From positions 1-9,805 of the forward strand of contig PWIZ01000081.1 of NCBI GenBank assembly GCA_003560175.1: a DNA stretch of 9,805 nt, read 5' to 3'. The position numbers and the translations under genes were made by a program. This document shows, one piece after another, positions 1 to 8,955 of the stretch; position 1 is the stretch's first letter; every line of letters begins with the position of its first letter. Source of the stretch: Halomonas sp. (lineage in GTDB: Bacteria; Pseudomonadota; Gammaproteobacteria; Pseudomonadales; Halomonadaceae). The notes beneath the pieces are model-generated. The model was not told the origin of the DNA. It made no database searches and saw only the letters and a program-made list of their open reading frames with translations.

Positions 1-1141
1 CGGTGGCGTTGCCCAGGTTCACCAACCGCCCCTCGGAGAGCAGAATCAGGTAGTCGCGACTGGCCGGGGCGAAGTCCCCCGGCCGGCTGTCGCGATAGAC
101 CTTGTGCACCTGGGGCTTCACCTCCTCCCAGTGCCACTGGCGGCGCATGTAGGCGGTATCGATCTCGCTGTCGAAGTGGCCGATATTGCACACCACGGCG
201 CCCGGCTTGAGCGACTCGAGCATGGCCGCGTCGCAGGCGTCGATATTGCCGGTACAGGTCACCACCAGGTCGATGCGGCCGAGCAGCGCTCGGTCGATGC
301 TGGGGGCGCCGCGGTTGATGCCGTCCACGTAGGGCGAGACCACCTCGAAGCCGTCCATGCAGGCCTGCATGGCGCAGATCGGATCGACCTCCGCCACCCT
401 GACGATCATTCCCTCCTGGCGCAGCGACGCCGCCGAGCCCTTGCCCACGTCGCCATAGCCCACCACCAGCGCCTGCTTGCCGGCCAGCAGGTGGTCGGTG
501 CCGCGCTTGATGGCATCGGACAGCGAATGGCGACAGCCGTACTTGTTGTCGTTCTTCGACTTGGTGACGGCATCGTTGACGTTGATGGCCGGCACCCGGA
601 GCAAGCCATCGCGCAGCATCTCCTCCAGCCGATGCACGCCGGTGGTGGTCTCCTCGCTGATACCGTGGATGGCGTCGAGCAGCTCCGGCCGCTTGTCGTG
701 GAGCAGGGCGGTCAGGTCGCCACCGTCGTCCAGCACCAGGTTGGGCAGCCAGCCATCCGGGCCCGCCACCGTCTGCTCGATGCACCACCAGAACTCCTTC
801 TCGCTCTCGCCCTTCCAGGCGAACACCGGGATACCGGCGGCGGCAATGGCCGCTGCGGCATGGTCCTGGGTGGAGAAGATATTGCACGACGACCAGCGCA
901 CTGAGGCGCCCAGGTCGATGAGCGTCTCGATCAGTACCGCGGTCTGGATGGTCATGTGGATGCAGCCGGCGATGCGAGCGCCCGCCAAGGGCTGCTGATC
1001 ACGATACTTGGCGCGGATCGTCATCAGCGCCGGCATCTCGGTCTCGGCGATACGGATCTCGCGGCGCCCCCACTCCGCCAGGGAAAGATCGGCCACCCGG
1101 CAGTCCTGATGGGTGGGCGTGGTCACGGCAGGCTGGTTCAT
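1..1141 (-). CDS. ahcY: S-adenosylhomocysteinase (adenosylhomocysteine hydrolase), 3' end cut by window edge
   Basis: This enzyme reversibly hydrolyses S-adenosylhomocysteine to adenosine and homocysteine in the cytoplasm, removing the product that inhibits methyltransferases. The first 380 codons are visible. They show [11 protein letters not shown] at about 62-72, DDGGD at 138-142, SEETTTG at 162-168 and the substrate-site stretch [14 protein letters not shown] at 189-202. The NAD-binding glycine motif GYGDVGKG is at 228-235, TCTGNIDA at 295-302 and [10 protein letters not shown] at 319-328. The visible part ends at [12 protein letters not shown], so roughly the last 85 residues of a family member of about 465 residues are missing. 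The long form with an extra segment near [14 protein letters not shown] is typical of pseudomonad-type enzymes. The start MNQPAVTT is chosen because AGAGGTG lies 4 bases upstream. It lies 78 bp downstream of ligB on the same strand. No SAH riboswitch was recognised in that gap. Confidence 0.97.
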   Translation of the reverse strand, partial: MNQPAVTTPTHQDCRVADLSLAEWGRREIRIAETEMPALMTIRAKYRDQQPLAGARIAGCIHMTIQTAVLIETLIDLGASVRWSSCNIFSTQDHAAAAIAAAGIPVFAWKGESEKEFWWCIEQTVAGPDGWLPNLVLDDGGDLTALLHDKRPELLDAIHGISEETTTGVHRLEEMLRDGLLRVPAINVNDAVTKSKNDNKYGCRHSLSDAIKRGTDHLLAGKQALVVGYGDVGKGSAASLRQEGMIVRVAEVDPICAMQACMDGFEVVSPYVDGINRGAPSIDRALLGRIDLVVTCTGNIDACDAAMLESLKPGAVVCNIGHFDSEIDTAYMRRQWHWEEVKPQVHKVYRDSRPGDFAPASRDYLILLSEGRLVNLGNAT

Positions 1142-1175
1142 GGATCACCTCTTCGCAGGGAAAAGCATGCCCTTC

Positions 1176-1206
1176 ACTATAGGCCCCCTCTCACATCGGC
1201 CGTCAA
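1176..1206 (-). promoter_or_regulatory. candidate sigma-70 promoter for ahcY
   Basis: Read on the minus strand in the ligB-ahcY gap, TTGACG (1201-1206) is followed by TATAGT (1176-1181) with 19 bases between them. Both hexamers match consensus at five of six positions. The spacing is two bases longer than ideal. It would start transcription shortly before the ahcY ribosome-binding site and so give a short leader. This is a pattern match only, and ahcY could also be read through from ligB. Confidence 0.4.
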
Positions 1207-1219
1207 ATTGGCTCTTCCT

Positions 1220-2938
<1,719 letters not shown>

Positions 2939-2949
2939 TCACCATAGCA

Positions 2950-2983
2950 ACAGGCCCCGCGCGGCGATGCCGGCGGGGCCTGT
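2950..2983 (-). terminator. probable hairpin terminator downstream of metK
   Basis: Perfect 11-bp inverted arms ACAGGCCCCGC / GCGGGGCCTGT enclose a 12-base GC-rich loop, 20 bases beyond the metK stop. On the minus strand the stem is followed by TGCTATGG, so the U-tract is poor and termination may be partial. Some transcripts could continue into ligB. A small inverted repeat, GAGAC-3-GTCTC (2928-2940), lies between this hairpin and the ligB start. No clear ligB promoter was recognised here. Confidence 0.6.
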
Positions 2984-3003
2984 CATCTGGCGTAGGCGCC
3001 GGC

Positions 3004-4224
3004 TTACAAACCGGCGGCCTGGCGCAGGGCGTTGGCGCGGTCGATCTTCTCCCAGGGGAAGGCGGTGAAGGTCTCGGTGTGCTCCTCTCCCTGGGCATTG
3101 GTCCAGGTATAGGAGGTCTCGAAGGGCTCGCGACCGAAGTGACCATAGGCCGCGGTGAGCCGGTACATGGGATGCAGCAGGTCGAGCATGCGAGTGATGG
3201 CATGGGGCCGCAGGTCGAAATGCTCGCGCACCAGCTCGATGATGCGTGCGTCGTCGATGCTGCCGGTGCCGAAGGTATTGATCGAGACCGAGGTGGGCTC
3301 GGCCACCCCGATGGCGTAGGAGATCTGAATCTCGCACTTCTCGGCCAGGCCCGCGGCGACGAGATTCTTGGCCACGTAGCGGCCGGCATAGGCGGCGCTG
3401 CGATCCACCTTGGAGGGGTCCTTCCCAGAGAAGGCACCGCCGCCGTGGCGCGCCATGCCGCCATAGGTGTCGACGATGATCTTGCGCCCGGTCAGTCCGC
3501 AGTCGCCCACCGGCCCGCCGATCACAAACTTGCCGGTCGGGTTGATGTGATAGCGAGTCGTCTCGGTGAGCCACTCGGCGGGGATCACATGCTCGATGAT
3601 CTCGCGTTTGACCATCTTGCGCAGCTCATCCTGGTCGATGCCCGGGTCGTGCTGGGTGGAGAGCACGACGGCGTCCACCGCACAGGGCTTGCCCTGCTCG
3701 TCATAGCGGAAGGTGACCTGGCTCTTGGCATCCGGACGCAGCCAGGGCAACAGACCGTGCTTGCGCAGCTCCGCCTGACGCTCCACCAGCCGATGGGCAT
3801 AGTGGATCGGCGCCGGCATGTAGCTCTCGGTCTCGTTGGTGGCATAGCCGAACATCAGCCCCTGGTCGCCGGCGCCCTGATCCTCCGGCTGGCTGCGATC
3901 GACGCCCTGGGCGATGTCCAGGCTCTGCTTGCCGATCAGGTTGAGCACGCCGCAGGTCTCGCCGTCGAAACCCACGTCTGAGGAGGTGTAGCCGATGTCG
4001 AGAATCACCTGGCGAACCAGTTCCTCGAGGTCGACCCAGGCCGAGGTGCTGATCTCTCCGGCGACGATGGCCACGCCGGTCTTGACCAGGGTCTCGCACG
4101 CCACACGAGCGTTCTTGTCGCGGGCGATGATAGCATCGAGCACCGCGTCGGAGATCTGATCGGCAATCTTGTCCGGGTGGCCCTCGGAGACGGACTCGGA
4201 GGTAAACAGGGAGTATTCGCTCAT
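3004..4224 (-). CDS. metK: S-adenosylmethionine synthetase (methionine adenosyltransferase)
   Basis: Makes S-adenosylmethionine from methionine and ATP, releasing phosphate and pyrophosphate; a cytoplasmic, usually tetrameric, essential enzyme. The 406-residue protein is close to the family's usual length (E. coli 384). It has [21 protein letters not shown] at the N-terminus with the ATP-binding GHPDK at 15-19. The signature [12 protein letters not shown] is at 117-128, and the second signature GGGAFSGKD, on the phosphate-binding loop, is at 261-269. [12 protein letters not shown] (227-238) and [11 protein letters not shown] (252-262) are also typical. The start MSEYSLF matches family N-termini and has GAGG 5 bases upstream. 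A further in-frame ATG 20 codons upstream gives unconserved residues and was not used. It is divergent from tkt, with 229 bp between. Its product is used by methyltransferases whose by-product is handled by AhcY, encoded just downstream of ligB. Confidence 0.98.
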   Translation of the reverse strand: MSEYSLFTSESVSEGHPDKIADQISDAVLDAIIARDKNARVACETLVKTGVAIVAGEISTSAWVDLEELVRQVILDIGYTSSDVGFDGETCGVLNLIGKQSLDIAQGVDRSQPEDQGAGDQGLMFGYATNETESYMPAPIHYAHRLVERQAELRKHGLLPWLRPDAKSQVTFRYDEQGKPCAVDAVVLSTQHDPGIDQDELRKMVKREIIEHVIPAEWLTETTRYHINPTGKFVIGGPVGDCGLTGRKIIVDTYGGMARHGGGAFSGKDPSKVDRSAAYAGRYVAKNLVAAGLAEKCEIQISYAIGVAEPTSVSINTFGTGSIDDARIIELVREHFDLRPHAITRMLDLLHPMYRLTAAYGHFGREPFETSYTWTNAQGEEHTETFTAFPWEKIDRANALRQAAGL

Positions 4225-4248
4225 GGCGTCCTCGAGCTTGTGTGAAGC

Positions 4249-4271
4249 ACTCTTTAGGGGGCAAGAGTCTA
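4249..4271 (-). promoter_or_regulatory. metK upstream region: inverted repeat overlapping a candidate -10
   Basis: Perfect 6-bp arms ACTCTT (4249-4254) and AAGAGT (4263-4268) flank eight bases, 25-44 bases before the metK start. On the minus strand TAGACT (4266-4271) could serve as a -10 hexamer, but no good -35 is visible at the right distance. The repeat could be an operator or a leader hairpin. It does not match any SAM or SAH riboswitch fold I know, and it is too short for one. Confidence 0.3.
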
Positions 4272-4301
4272 CACGCTGAGGCATGGTGGGGCATCCACGA
4301 T

Positions 4302-4330
4302 TTGATGCCGGGCGTCAAGTCGGCGACAAT
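4302..4330 (+). promoter_or_regulatory. candidate sigma-70 promoter for tkt
   Basis: TTGATG (4302-4307) and GACAAT (4325-4330) are separated by exactly 17 bases, and each matches consensus at four of six positions. The implied start would be near 4337, giving a leader of about 115 nt before the tkt ATG. This is a moderate pattern match in the right place on the right strand. Confidence 0.4.
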
Positions 4331-4349
4331 ATTGGACCGAATTCCATCG

Positions 4350-4415
4350 CGCCGCGCGCGTCCCGCGGCGACCTACCCATCCAGACTGCATGCCCCGCTG
4401 TACCACCGGCGGTGG
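4350..4415 (+). other. structured GC-rich leader of tkt (two hairpins)
   Basis: Two inverted repeats lie between the candidate promoter and the tkt start. CGCCGCG-7-CGCGGCG (4350-4370) has 7-bp perfect arms, and CCACC-GGC-GGTGG (4403-4415) has 5-bp arms. Neither is followed by a T-run, so neither looks like a terminator. In GC-rich DNA such repeats can arise by chance, so any role in the mRNA leader is inference. Confidence 0.3.
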
Positions 4416-4453
4416 CCATGACCCTTATTCCGCCGCAGGCGAGGAGCTACCCA

Positions 4454-6448
4454 ATGCCGTCCCGATTCGAACTGGCCAATGCCATTCGCGCTCTCTCAAT
4501 GGATGCCGTCCAGATGGCCAAGTCCGGCCATCCTGGCGCGCCCATGGGCATGGCCGACATCGCCGAGGTGCTGTGGAACGACTATCTCAAGCACAGCCCG
4601 GCAGACCCCAAGTGGGCCGACCGCGACCGCTTCGTGCTCTCCAACGGTCACGGTTCCATGCTCCTCTACTCCCTGCTGCACCTGACCGGCTACGAGCTGG
4701 GCCTCGAGGAACTGCAGAACTTCCGCCAGCTGCATGCCAAGACGGCTGGCCACCCCGAGTTCGGCTACGCTCCGGGCATCGAGACCACCACCGGGCCGCT
4801 GGGCCAGGGCCTGGCCAACGCCGTGGGCATGGCCATCGCCGAGAAGACCCTGGCCGCCCAGTTCAACCGCCCGGGTCACACCATCGTCGACCACACCACC
4901 TGGTGCTTCGTCGGTGACGGCTGCCTGATGGAGGGCATCTCCCACGAGGTCTCCTCCCTCGCCGGCACCCAGAAGCTGGGCAAGCTGATCACGTTCTATG
5001 ACGACAACGGCATCTCCATCGACGGCGAGGTGGAGGGCTGGTTCACCGACGATACCGCCAAGCGCTTCGAGGCCTATGGCTGGCACGTGGTGCCCAACGT
5101 CGATGGGCACAAGCCCGAGGAGATCAAGGCCGCCATCGAGCTGGCGAAGAGTCACGACGACAAGCCGAGCCTGATCATCTGCAAGACCATCATCGGTTTC
5201 GGTTCGCCCAACAAGCAGGGCAAGGAGGATTGCCACGGCGCTCCTCTGGGCGAGGAAGAAGTCGCCCTGGCCCGCAAACAGCTCGACTGGCCCCACGCGC
5301 CTTTCAACATCCCCGAGCCGATCTACCAGGGCTGGGACGCCCGCGAGCAGGGTCAGGCCGCCCAGGGAGAGTGGCAGGCGCGCTTCGACCGCTATGCCGC
5401 TGCGCATCCCGAACTGGCCCGTGAGTTCCAGCGCCGCATGAAGGGCAAGTTGCCGACGCCGCTCTCCAGCGAAGCGATGCTCGAAAAGGCCCAGCAGGCC
5501 GGCGACTCCATCGCCAGCCGCAAGGCCTCCCTCAACTGCCTCAACGAGCTGGGTCCGCAGCTGCCCGAGCTGCTCGGCGGCAGCGCCGATCTGGCTCCTT
5601 CCAACCTGACCTTCTGGGACGGCGCCCTCGCCATCACCCCCGAGACCCCGGAAGGCAACTATCTGCACTATGGAGTGCGGGAGTTCGGGATGGGGGCGAT
5701 CATGAACGGCATCGCCCTGCACGGCGGCTTCATTCCCTACGGTGCCACCTTCCTGATCTTCATGGAGTACATGCGCAACGCCGTGCGCATGGCGGCACTG
5801 ATGGGCAAGCGCGCCATCTACGTCTTTACCCACGACTCCATCGGCCTGGGCGAGGACGGTCCCACCCACCAGCCGATCGAGCAGCTGACCAGCCTGCGCT
5901 CCACCCCCAACCTGGCCACCTGGCGCCCCTGCGACGCCACCGAAACCGCCGCTGCCTGGGATGCCGCCCTCAAGCGCAATTCCGGCCCCTCCGCGCTGGT
6001 GCTGTCGCGCCAGAACCTGCCCCACCAGGCGCGCACCAAGCAGCAGCTGGCCAACATCCAGCGGGGCGCCTATGTACTGCGCGACTGCGAGGGCACCCCG
6101 GAGCTGATCCTCATTGCCACCGGCTCCGAGGTCGGCCTGGCCATGGACGCCGCCACCGAGCTGGAACAGGCCGGGCATGCGGTACGAGTCGTCTCCATGC
6201 CCTCGGCCTTCCGCTTCGACGGTCAGGAAGTCGAATATCGCGAGAAGGTGCTGCCGAGTGGCGTCACCAAGCGTGTCGCCGTCGAGGCCAGCCACCGCGA
6301 CTACTGGTACAAATACGTGGGCCTCGGGGGACGCATCATCGGCATGAGCACCTACGGCGAGTCCGCGCCGGCCGGCGATCTGTTCAAGCACTTCGGCTTC
6401 ACCGTGGCCAACGTGGTGAAGGAAGCCAAGGAGCTGCTCGAAGGCTGA
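4454..6448 (+). CDS. tkt: transketolase
   Basis: Thiamine-diphosphate enzyme that moves two-carbon ketol units between sugar phosphates in the non-oxidative pentose phosphate pathway. It supplies erythrose 4-phosphate and ribose 5-phosphate. The 664 residues match the E. coli length (663). Visible elements are SGHPGAPMG (24-32, His26), NGHGS (64-68), GPLGQG (114-119) and the ThDP/metal motif from GDG at 154-156 to DDNG at 183-186. DCHGAPLG (259-266), HYGVREFGM with catalytic Glu410, and [11 protein letters not shown] (468-478, His472) follow. The C-terminal transketolase domain has IATGSEV at 554-560. The start [17 protein letters not shown] aligns with known N-termini and has GAGGAG (4441-4446) 7 bases upstream. 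In-frame ATGs at 4283 and 4418 lack that support. The gene is monocistronic by layout: divergent from metK, and converging on fbaB with a strong terminator. Its product erythrose 4-phosphate is the substrate of the downstream epd product. Confidence 0.98.
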   Translation: MPSRFELANAIRALSMDAVQMAKSGHPGAPMGMADIAEVLWNDYLKHSPADPKWADRDRFVLSNGHGSMLLYSLLHLTGYELGLEELQNFRQLHAKTAGHPEFGYAPGIETTTGPLGQGLANAVGMAIAEKTLAAQFNRPGHTIVDHTTWCFVGDGCLMEGISHEVSSLAGTQKLGKLITFYDDNGISIDGEVEGWFTDDTAKRFEAYGWHVVPNVDGHKPEEIKAAIELAKSHDDKPSLIICKTIIGFGSPNKQGKEDCHGAPLGEEEVALARKQLDWPHAPFNIPEPIYQGWDAREQGQAAQGEWQARFDRYAAAHPELAREFQRRMKGKLPTPLSSEAMLEKAQQAGDSIASRKASLNCLNELGPQLPELLGGSADLAPSNLTFWDGALAITPETPEGNYLHYGVREFGMGAIMNGIALHGGFIPYGATFLIFMEYMRNAVRMAALMGKRAIYVFTHDSIGLGEDGPTHQPIEQLTSLRSTPNLATWRPCDATETAAAWDAALKRNSGPSALVLSRQNLPHQARTKQQLANIQRGAYVLRDCEGTPELILIATGSEVGLAMDAATELEQAGHAVRVVSMPSAFRFDGQEVEYREKVLPSGVTKRVAVEASHRDYWYKYVGLGGRIIGMSTYGESAPAGDLFKHFGFTVANVVKEAKELLEG

Positions 6449-6472
6449 CCCTGTCCTGAGCAAGGCGATGAC

Positions 6473-6502
6473 AAGGGGCACGGCCGACTGGCCGTGCCCC
6501 TT
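6473..6502. terminator. strong hairpin terminator shared by tkt and fbaB
   Basis: Perfect 13-bp arms AAGGGGCACGGCC (6473-6485) and GGCCGTGCCCCTT (6490-6502) close a GACT tetraloop. On the plus strand the stem runs into TTTT (6501-6504), a classic intrinsic terminator 24 bases after the tkt stop. On the minus strand the same stem follows the fbaB stop by about 30 bases but has only two T before GTC. It should be efficient for tkt and weaker for fbaB. Confidence 0.88.
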
Positions 6503-6532
6503 TTGCTGTCGCCTACCAGACTGGCGTGACGC

Positions 6533-7585
6533 TCAGGCGATGGTGACCTCGGCGTCGAGGTAGACATCCTGGATGGCGTGCAGTAGCGCGACCCCCTCAT
6601 CCATGGGCTTCTGGAAGGCCTTGCGCCCGGAGATCAGCCCCATGCCACCGGCGCGCTTGTTGATCACCGCGGTGCGCACCGCCTCGGCCAGGTCGGAGGC
6701 GCCCTTGGAACCTCCGCCGGAGTTGATCAGCCCGGCGCGCCCCATGTAGCAGTTGGCCACCTGATAGCGGGCCAGATCGATGGGGTGGTCAGTGGTCAGG
6801 GTGTCATAGACCCGGTCGTGGGTATGGCCGAAGCCGACGGCCCGGTAGCCGCCGTTGGTCTCGGGCAGCTTCTGCTTGACGATATCGGCCTTGAGAGTAG
6901 CCGCCAGGTGGTTGGCCTGGCCGGTGAGGTCCGCCGCCACATGGTAGTCGGTGCCCTCATGCTTGAAGGCCGGGTTGCGCAGGTAGGCCCACAGTACCGT
7001 GACCAGGCCCAGCTCATGGGCGCGGGCAAAGGCCTCGCTGATCTCCATGATCTGGCGACGGCTCTCGTGGGAGCCGAAGTAGATGGTAGCGCCCACCGCC
7101 ACACAGCCCATGTCGAAGGCCTGCTCCACCTGGGCGAAAAGGGTCTGGTCGTAGATCGCCGGATGGCTCAGGGTCTCGTTGTGGTTGAGCTTGAGCATCA
7201 TCGGGATGCGGTGGGCGTAGCGGCGCGCCACCGAGGCGAGCACGCCCAGCGTCGAGGCCACGCCGTTGCAGCCGCCCTCGATGGCCAGTTCGACGATGTT
7301 GGCCGGATCGAAGTAGGCGGGGTTGGGCGCGAAGGAGGCCCCGGCGGAGTGCTCGATGCCCTGATCCACCGGTAGCAGGCTGAGATAGCCCGTGCCGCCC
7401 AGCCGGCCATGGCCGAACAGCGCCTGGAGGTTGCGCATCACCACCGGGCTGCGATCGCTGTCGGCGACCACCCGGCCGACGAAGTCAGGCCCCGGCAGAT
7501 GCAGGCTCTCGCGGGGAATGCCCCGGCACTGATGGGTCAGCAGGGCCTCGGCCTCGGTGCCGAGCAGCTTGGTGATATCGGTCAT
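6533..7585 (-). CDS. fbaB: class I fructose-bisphosphate aldolase, FbaB/DhnA type
   Basis: Cleaves fructose 1,6-bisphosphate reversibly into dihydroxyacetone phosphate and glyceraldehyde 3-phosphate through a lysine Schiff base, without a metal ion. The 350 residues equal the length of E. coli FbaB and closely resemble it throughout. Examples are [15 protein letters not shown] (71-85), RRYAHRIP (121-128), LNHNETLS (133-140), [11 protein letters not shown] (162-172), VLWAYLRN (197-204) and [17 protein letters not shown] (214-230). The Schiff-base lysine is taken as Lys237 in DIVKQK. The C-terminus has [14 protein letters not shown] (278-291) and [11 protein letters not shown] (308-318). The start MTDITKLLG matches E. 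coli and has AAGGAGAGG (7592-7600) six bases upstream; a 21-codon in-frame extension was rejected. It is a single gene, divergent from the lrgA-like gene and convergent with tkt. In E. coli this isozyme is linked to growth on gluconeogenic substrates. Confidence 0.97.
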   Translation of the reverse strand: MTDITKLLGTEAEALLTHQCRGIPRESLHLPGPDFVGRVVADSDRSPVVMRNLQALFGHGRLGGTGYLSLLPVDQGIEHSAGASFAPNPAYFDPANIVELAIEGGCNGVASTLGVLASVARRYAHRIPMMLKLNHNETLSHPAIYDQTLFAQVEQAFDMGCVAVGATIYFGSHESRRQIMEISEAFARAHELGLVTVLWAYLRNPAFKHEGTDYHVAADLTGQANHLAATLKADIVKQKLPETNGGYRAVGFGHTHDRVYDTLTTDHPIDLARYQVANCYMGRAGLINSGGGSKGASDLAEAVRTAVINKRAGGMGLISGRKAFQKPMDEGVALLHAIQDVYLDAEVTIA

Positions 7586-7819
7586 GGCGTTCCTCTCCTT
7601 GGTCGGGTTGACGTCGCTCTTCCCAGCGTAGTGGATGACCGTACCCACCGTGGGCCGGGCCTTGCAACCTGTCGCCAGCAGAGGACAAGGGCCCCGCGGT
7701 TAGCGACCGCTTCCTGCCCCGGCGCCTCGAGCGCGTCGCGCGAGGGCGGGGCGCGGCCGACACACCGCTAGCGTGCTAACATGCCGGACCTCTCCCGTTG
7801 CGACACTCGAGGATCATCG
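7586..7819. promoter_or_regulatory. divergent intergenic region between fbaB and the lrgA-like gene
   Basis: This 234-bp spacer must hold promoters for both directions. For the rightward pair, TGCTAACAT (7774-7782) is an extended -10 (TGn then TAACAT) with no good -35, and it would start transcription about 30 bases before the lrgA-like ATG. A short symmetric site, CCCAC-C-GTGGG (7644-7654), lies upstream of fbaB and might be a protein-binding site. CGCTAGCG (7766-7773) is an 8-bp palindrome next to the extended -10. No convincing fbaB promoter could be picked by eye. Confidence 0.35.
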
Positions 7820-8179
7820 ATGGCCGTTCTGCGCGGTTTCCTCTGGCTGCTGGGCTTTCTGCTGCTCGGTGATGCGCTGGTCACCCTCGCCGGCCTGCCG
7901 GTCTCCGCCGGGGTCGCCGGCCTGCTGTTGCTCACCGCCTGGCTGATGCTGCGCGGCACCGTGAATGCCGATATCGCCGCCGCCGCTCGGCCGCTGATCG
8001 GCGTGCTGGCCATGCTGATCATGCCCGGGGTGGTGGGAGCCTTCTTCATCCTCGACACCCTGGCCGGCCAGTGGCTGGCGATCCTTGCCGCCCTGGTGGG
8101 CGGCACCCTGCTCAGCGTCTTCACCACCCTGTGGCTGATGCGCCGGCTGATGGGCGAGGAGAGCCTCGACCATGAGTGA
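7820..8179 (+). CDS. lrgA: CidA/LrgA family small membrane protein
   Basis: A 119-residue, very hydrophobic protein with four likely membrane helices at about 4-24, 29-45, 59-78 and 83-106. It has the family layout of FLLLGDALVTLAGLPVSAGVAGLLLL (two helices with the Leu-Pro-Val turn at 26-28) and a third helix with LIMPGVVGAFF at 66-76. It ends in a short charged tail. Members were first called antiholin- or holin-like, but LrgA/LrgB pairs have since been shown to move small carboxylates such as pyruvate, and glycolate in the plastid fusion PLGG1. The ATG at 7820 is preferred over 7781 because AGG lies about 9 bases upstream and the earlier ATG falls inside the candidate -10. It overlaps the next gene by 8 bp, indicating translational coupling. 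The symbol is at family level; orthology to staphylococcal lrgA is not claimed. Confidence 0.9.
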   Translation: MAVLRGFLWLLGFLLLGDALVTLAGLPVSAGVAGLLLLTAWLMLRGTVNADIAAAARPLIGVLAMLIMPGVVGAFFILDTLAGQWLAILAALVGGTLLSVFTTLWLMRRLMGEESLDHE

Positions 8180-8888
8180 ACTACTCGACCATCTGCTGAC
8201 CACTCCGCTGCTGGCCATCGCCCTGACGCTGGCCGCCTACTTCGCCGGCGACCGGCTGTTACATCTGGTGGGGGCCCCCGGCTGGTGCCCACCGATTCTG
8301 GTCGCCGCCCTGCTGCTGGCCGGGGTGCTGGCGCTCACCGGCATCGACTACGCCGACTACCGGGAGGGCGCCGGCTGGCTGATGCTGCTGCTGGGGCCCG
8401 CCACCGTGGCCCTGGGCCTGCCCCTCTACCAGCAGATGGGCCACATCCGCGCCCTGTGGCGTCCGCTGCTGTTCTGCCTGCCCGTGGCCACCATCTTGGC
8501 GGCCCTCTACGCGGTGGCCATCGCCTGGCTGCTGGGCGCGACGCCGGAGACCCTCGCCTCCTTGGCACCCAAGTCGGTCACCGCGCCCATCGCCATTGGC
8601 ATCACCGAGCAGCTCGGCGGCTCCGTGGCGCTGATGATGGGCGGCCTGCTGCTCACCGGGGTGGTAGCAATCGGCTTCGTTGAGCTGGTCGCCCGCTGGC
8701 TGGGCATTCGCGACGAACGCCTCCTTGGCCTGGCGCTGGGCATCAATGGTCACGCCCTGGGCACGGTGCGCGCCTTCGAGATCGGCCCCACCGCCGGCGC
8801 CTTCGCCTCCCTGGGCATGAGCCTCACCGGCATCCTCACCGCCCTGCTGCTGCCGCTGGCCTGGCGCCTGCCGGGACTCGTCGGGTGA
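8172..8888 (+). CDS. lrgB: LrgB family membrane protein
   Basis: A 238-residue polytopic inner-membrane protein, the usual partner of the CidA/LrgA protein. Family motifs are LLGPATVALGLPLYQQ (73-88), PKSVTAPIAIGITEQLGG (133-150) and GLALGINGHALGTVRAFEIG (186-205). The polar residues within the last two make them the likely transport or functional core. Hydrophobic helices lie near 11-27, 40-57, 68-86, 98-121, 150-175 and 208-232. The start ATGAGTGAA overlaps the end of the upstream gene, so the two are almost certainly one operon. The function in this organism is not shown by sequence: a murein-hydrolase or programmed-death modulator is the historical view, and pyruvate/glycolate transport is the newer one. 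The neighbouring sugar-phosphate genes favour the second view, as inference. Confidence 0.93.
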   Translation: MSELLDHLLTTPLLAIALTLAAYFAGDRLLHLVGAPGWCPPILVAALLLAGVLALTGIDYADYREGAGWLMLLLGPATVALGLPLYQQMGHIRALWRPLLFCLPVATILAALYAVAIAWLLGATPETLASLAPKSVTAPIAIGITEQLGGSVALMMGGLLLTGVVAIGFVELVARWLGIRDERLLGLALGINGHALGTVRAFEIGPTAGAFASLGMSLTGILTALLLPLAWRLPGLVG

Positions 8889-8895
8889 AGTGCGC

Positions 8896-8901
8896 TAGAA
8901 T
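8896..8901 (+). promoter_or_regulatory. candidate -10 element for epd
   Basis: TAGAAT, matching consensus at five of six positions, starts eight bases after the lrgB stop and about 60 bases before the epd ATG. No good -35 is seen 16-18 bases upstream, where the sequence is lrgB coding DNA. If real, it lets epd be expressed independently of lrgAB. Otherwise epd would be read through from the membrane genes, since no terminator lies in the 67-bp gap. Confidence 0.35.
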
Positions 8902-8955
8902 CGCGGCTTTGATTTTCCGACTCATACCCCGCGACCTGGAGCCCCCGCCACCGCC

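Noticed and set aside
1142..1219. A SAH riboswitch upstream of ahcY
   Set aside because: The gap is only 78 bp and does not contain the conserved core I associate with SAH riboswitches. A covariance-model search of this gap would settle it.
4283..4453. In-frame upstream ATGs that would extend transketolase by up to 57 residues
   Set aside because: The extra residues have no family counterpart, the ATGs lack a proper ribosome site, and the ATG at 4454 aligns with known transketolase N-termini. The candidate promoter also lies inside this extension.
4496..6481. A 661-codon open frame on the minus strand lying opposite tkt
   Set aside because: It mirrors the strongly conserved tkt frame. Long antisense frames are expected in GC-rich genes where stop codons are rare. 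The translation is low-complexity Gly/Ala/Val/Leu and shows no recognisable motif.
7690..7760. GC-rich inverted repeats between fbaB and the lrgA-like gene as a terminator
   Set aside because: The arms are short, imperfect and not followed by a T-run, and no gene ends here since both neighbours start from this region.
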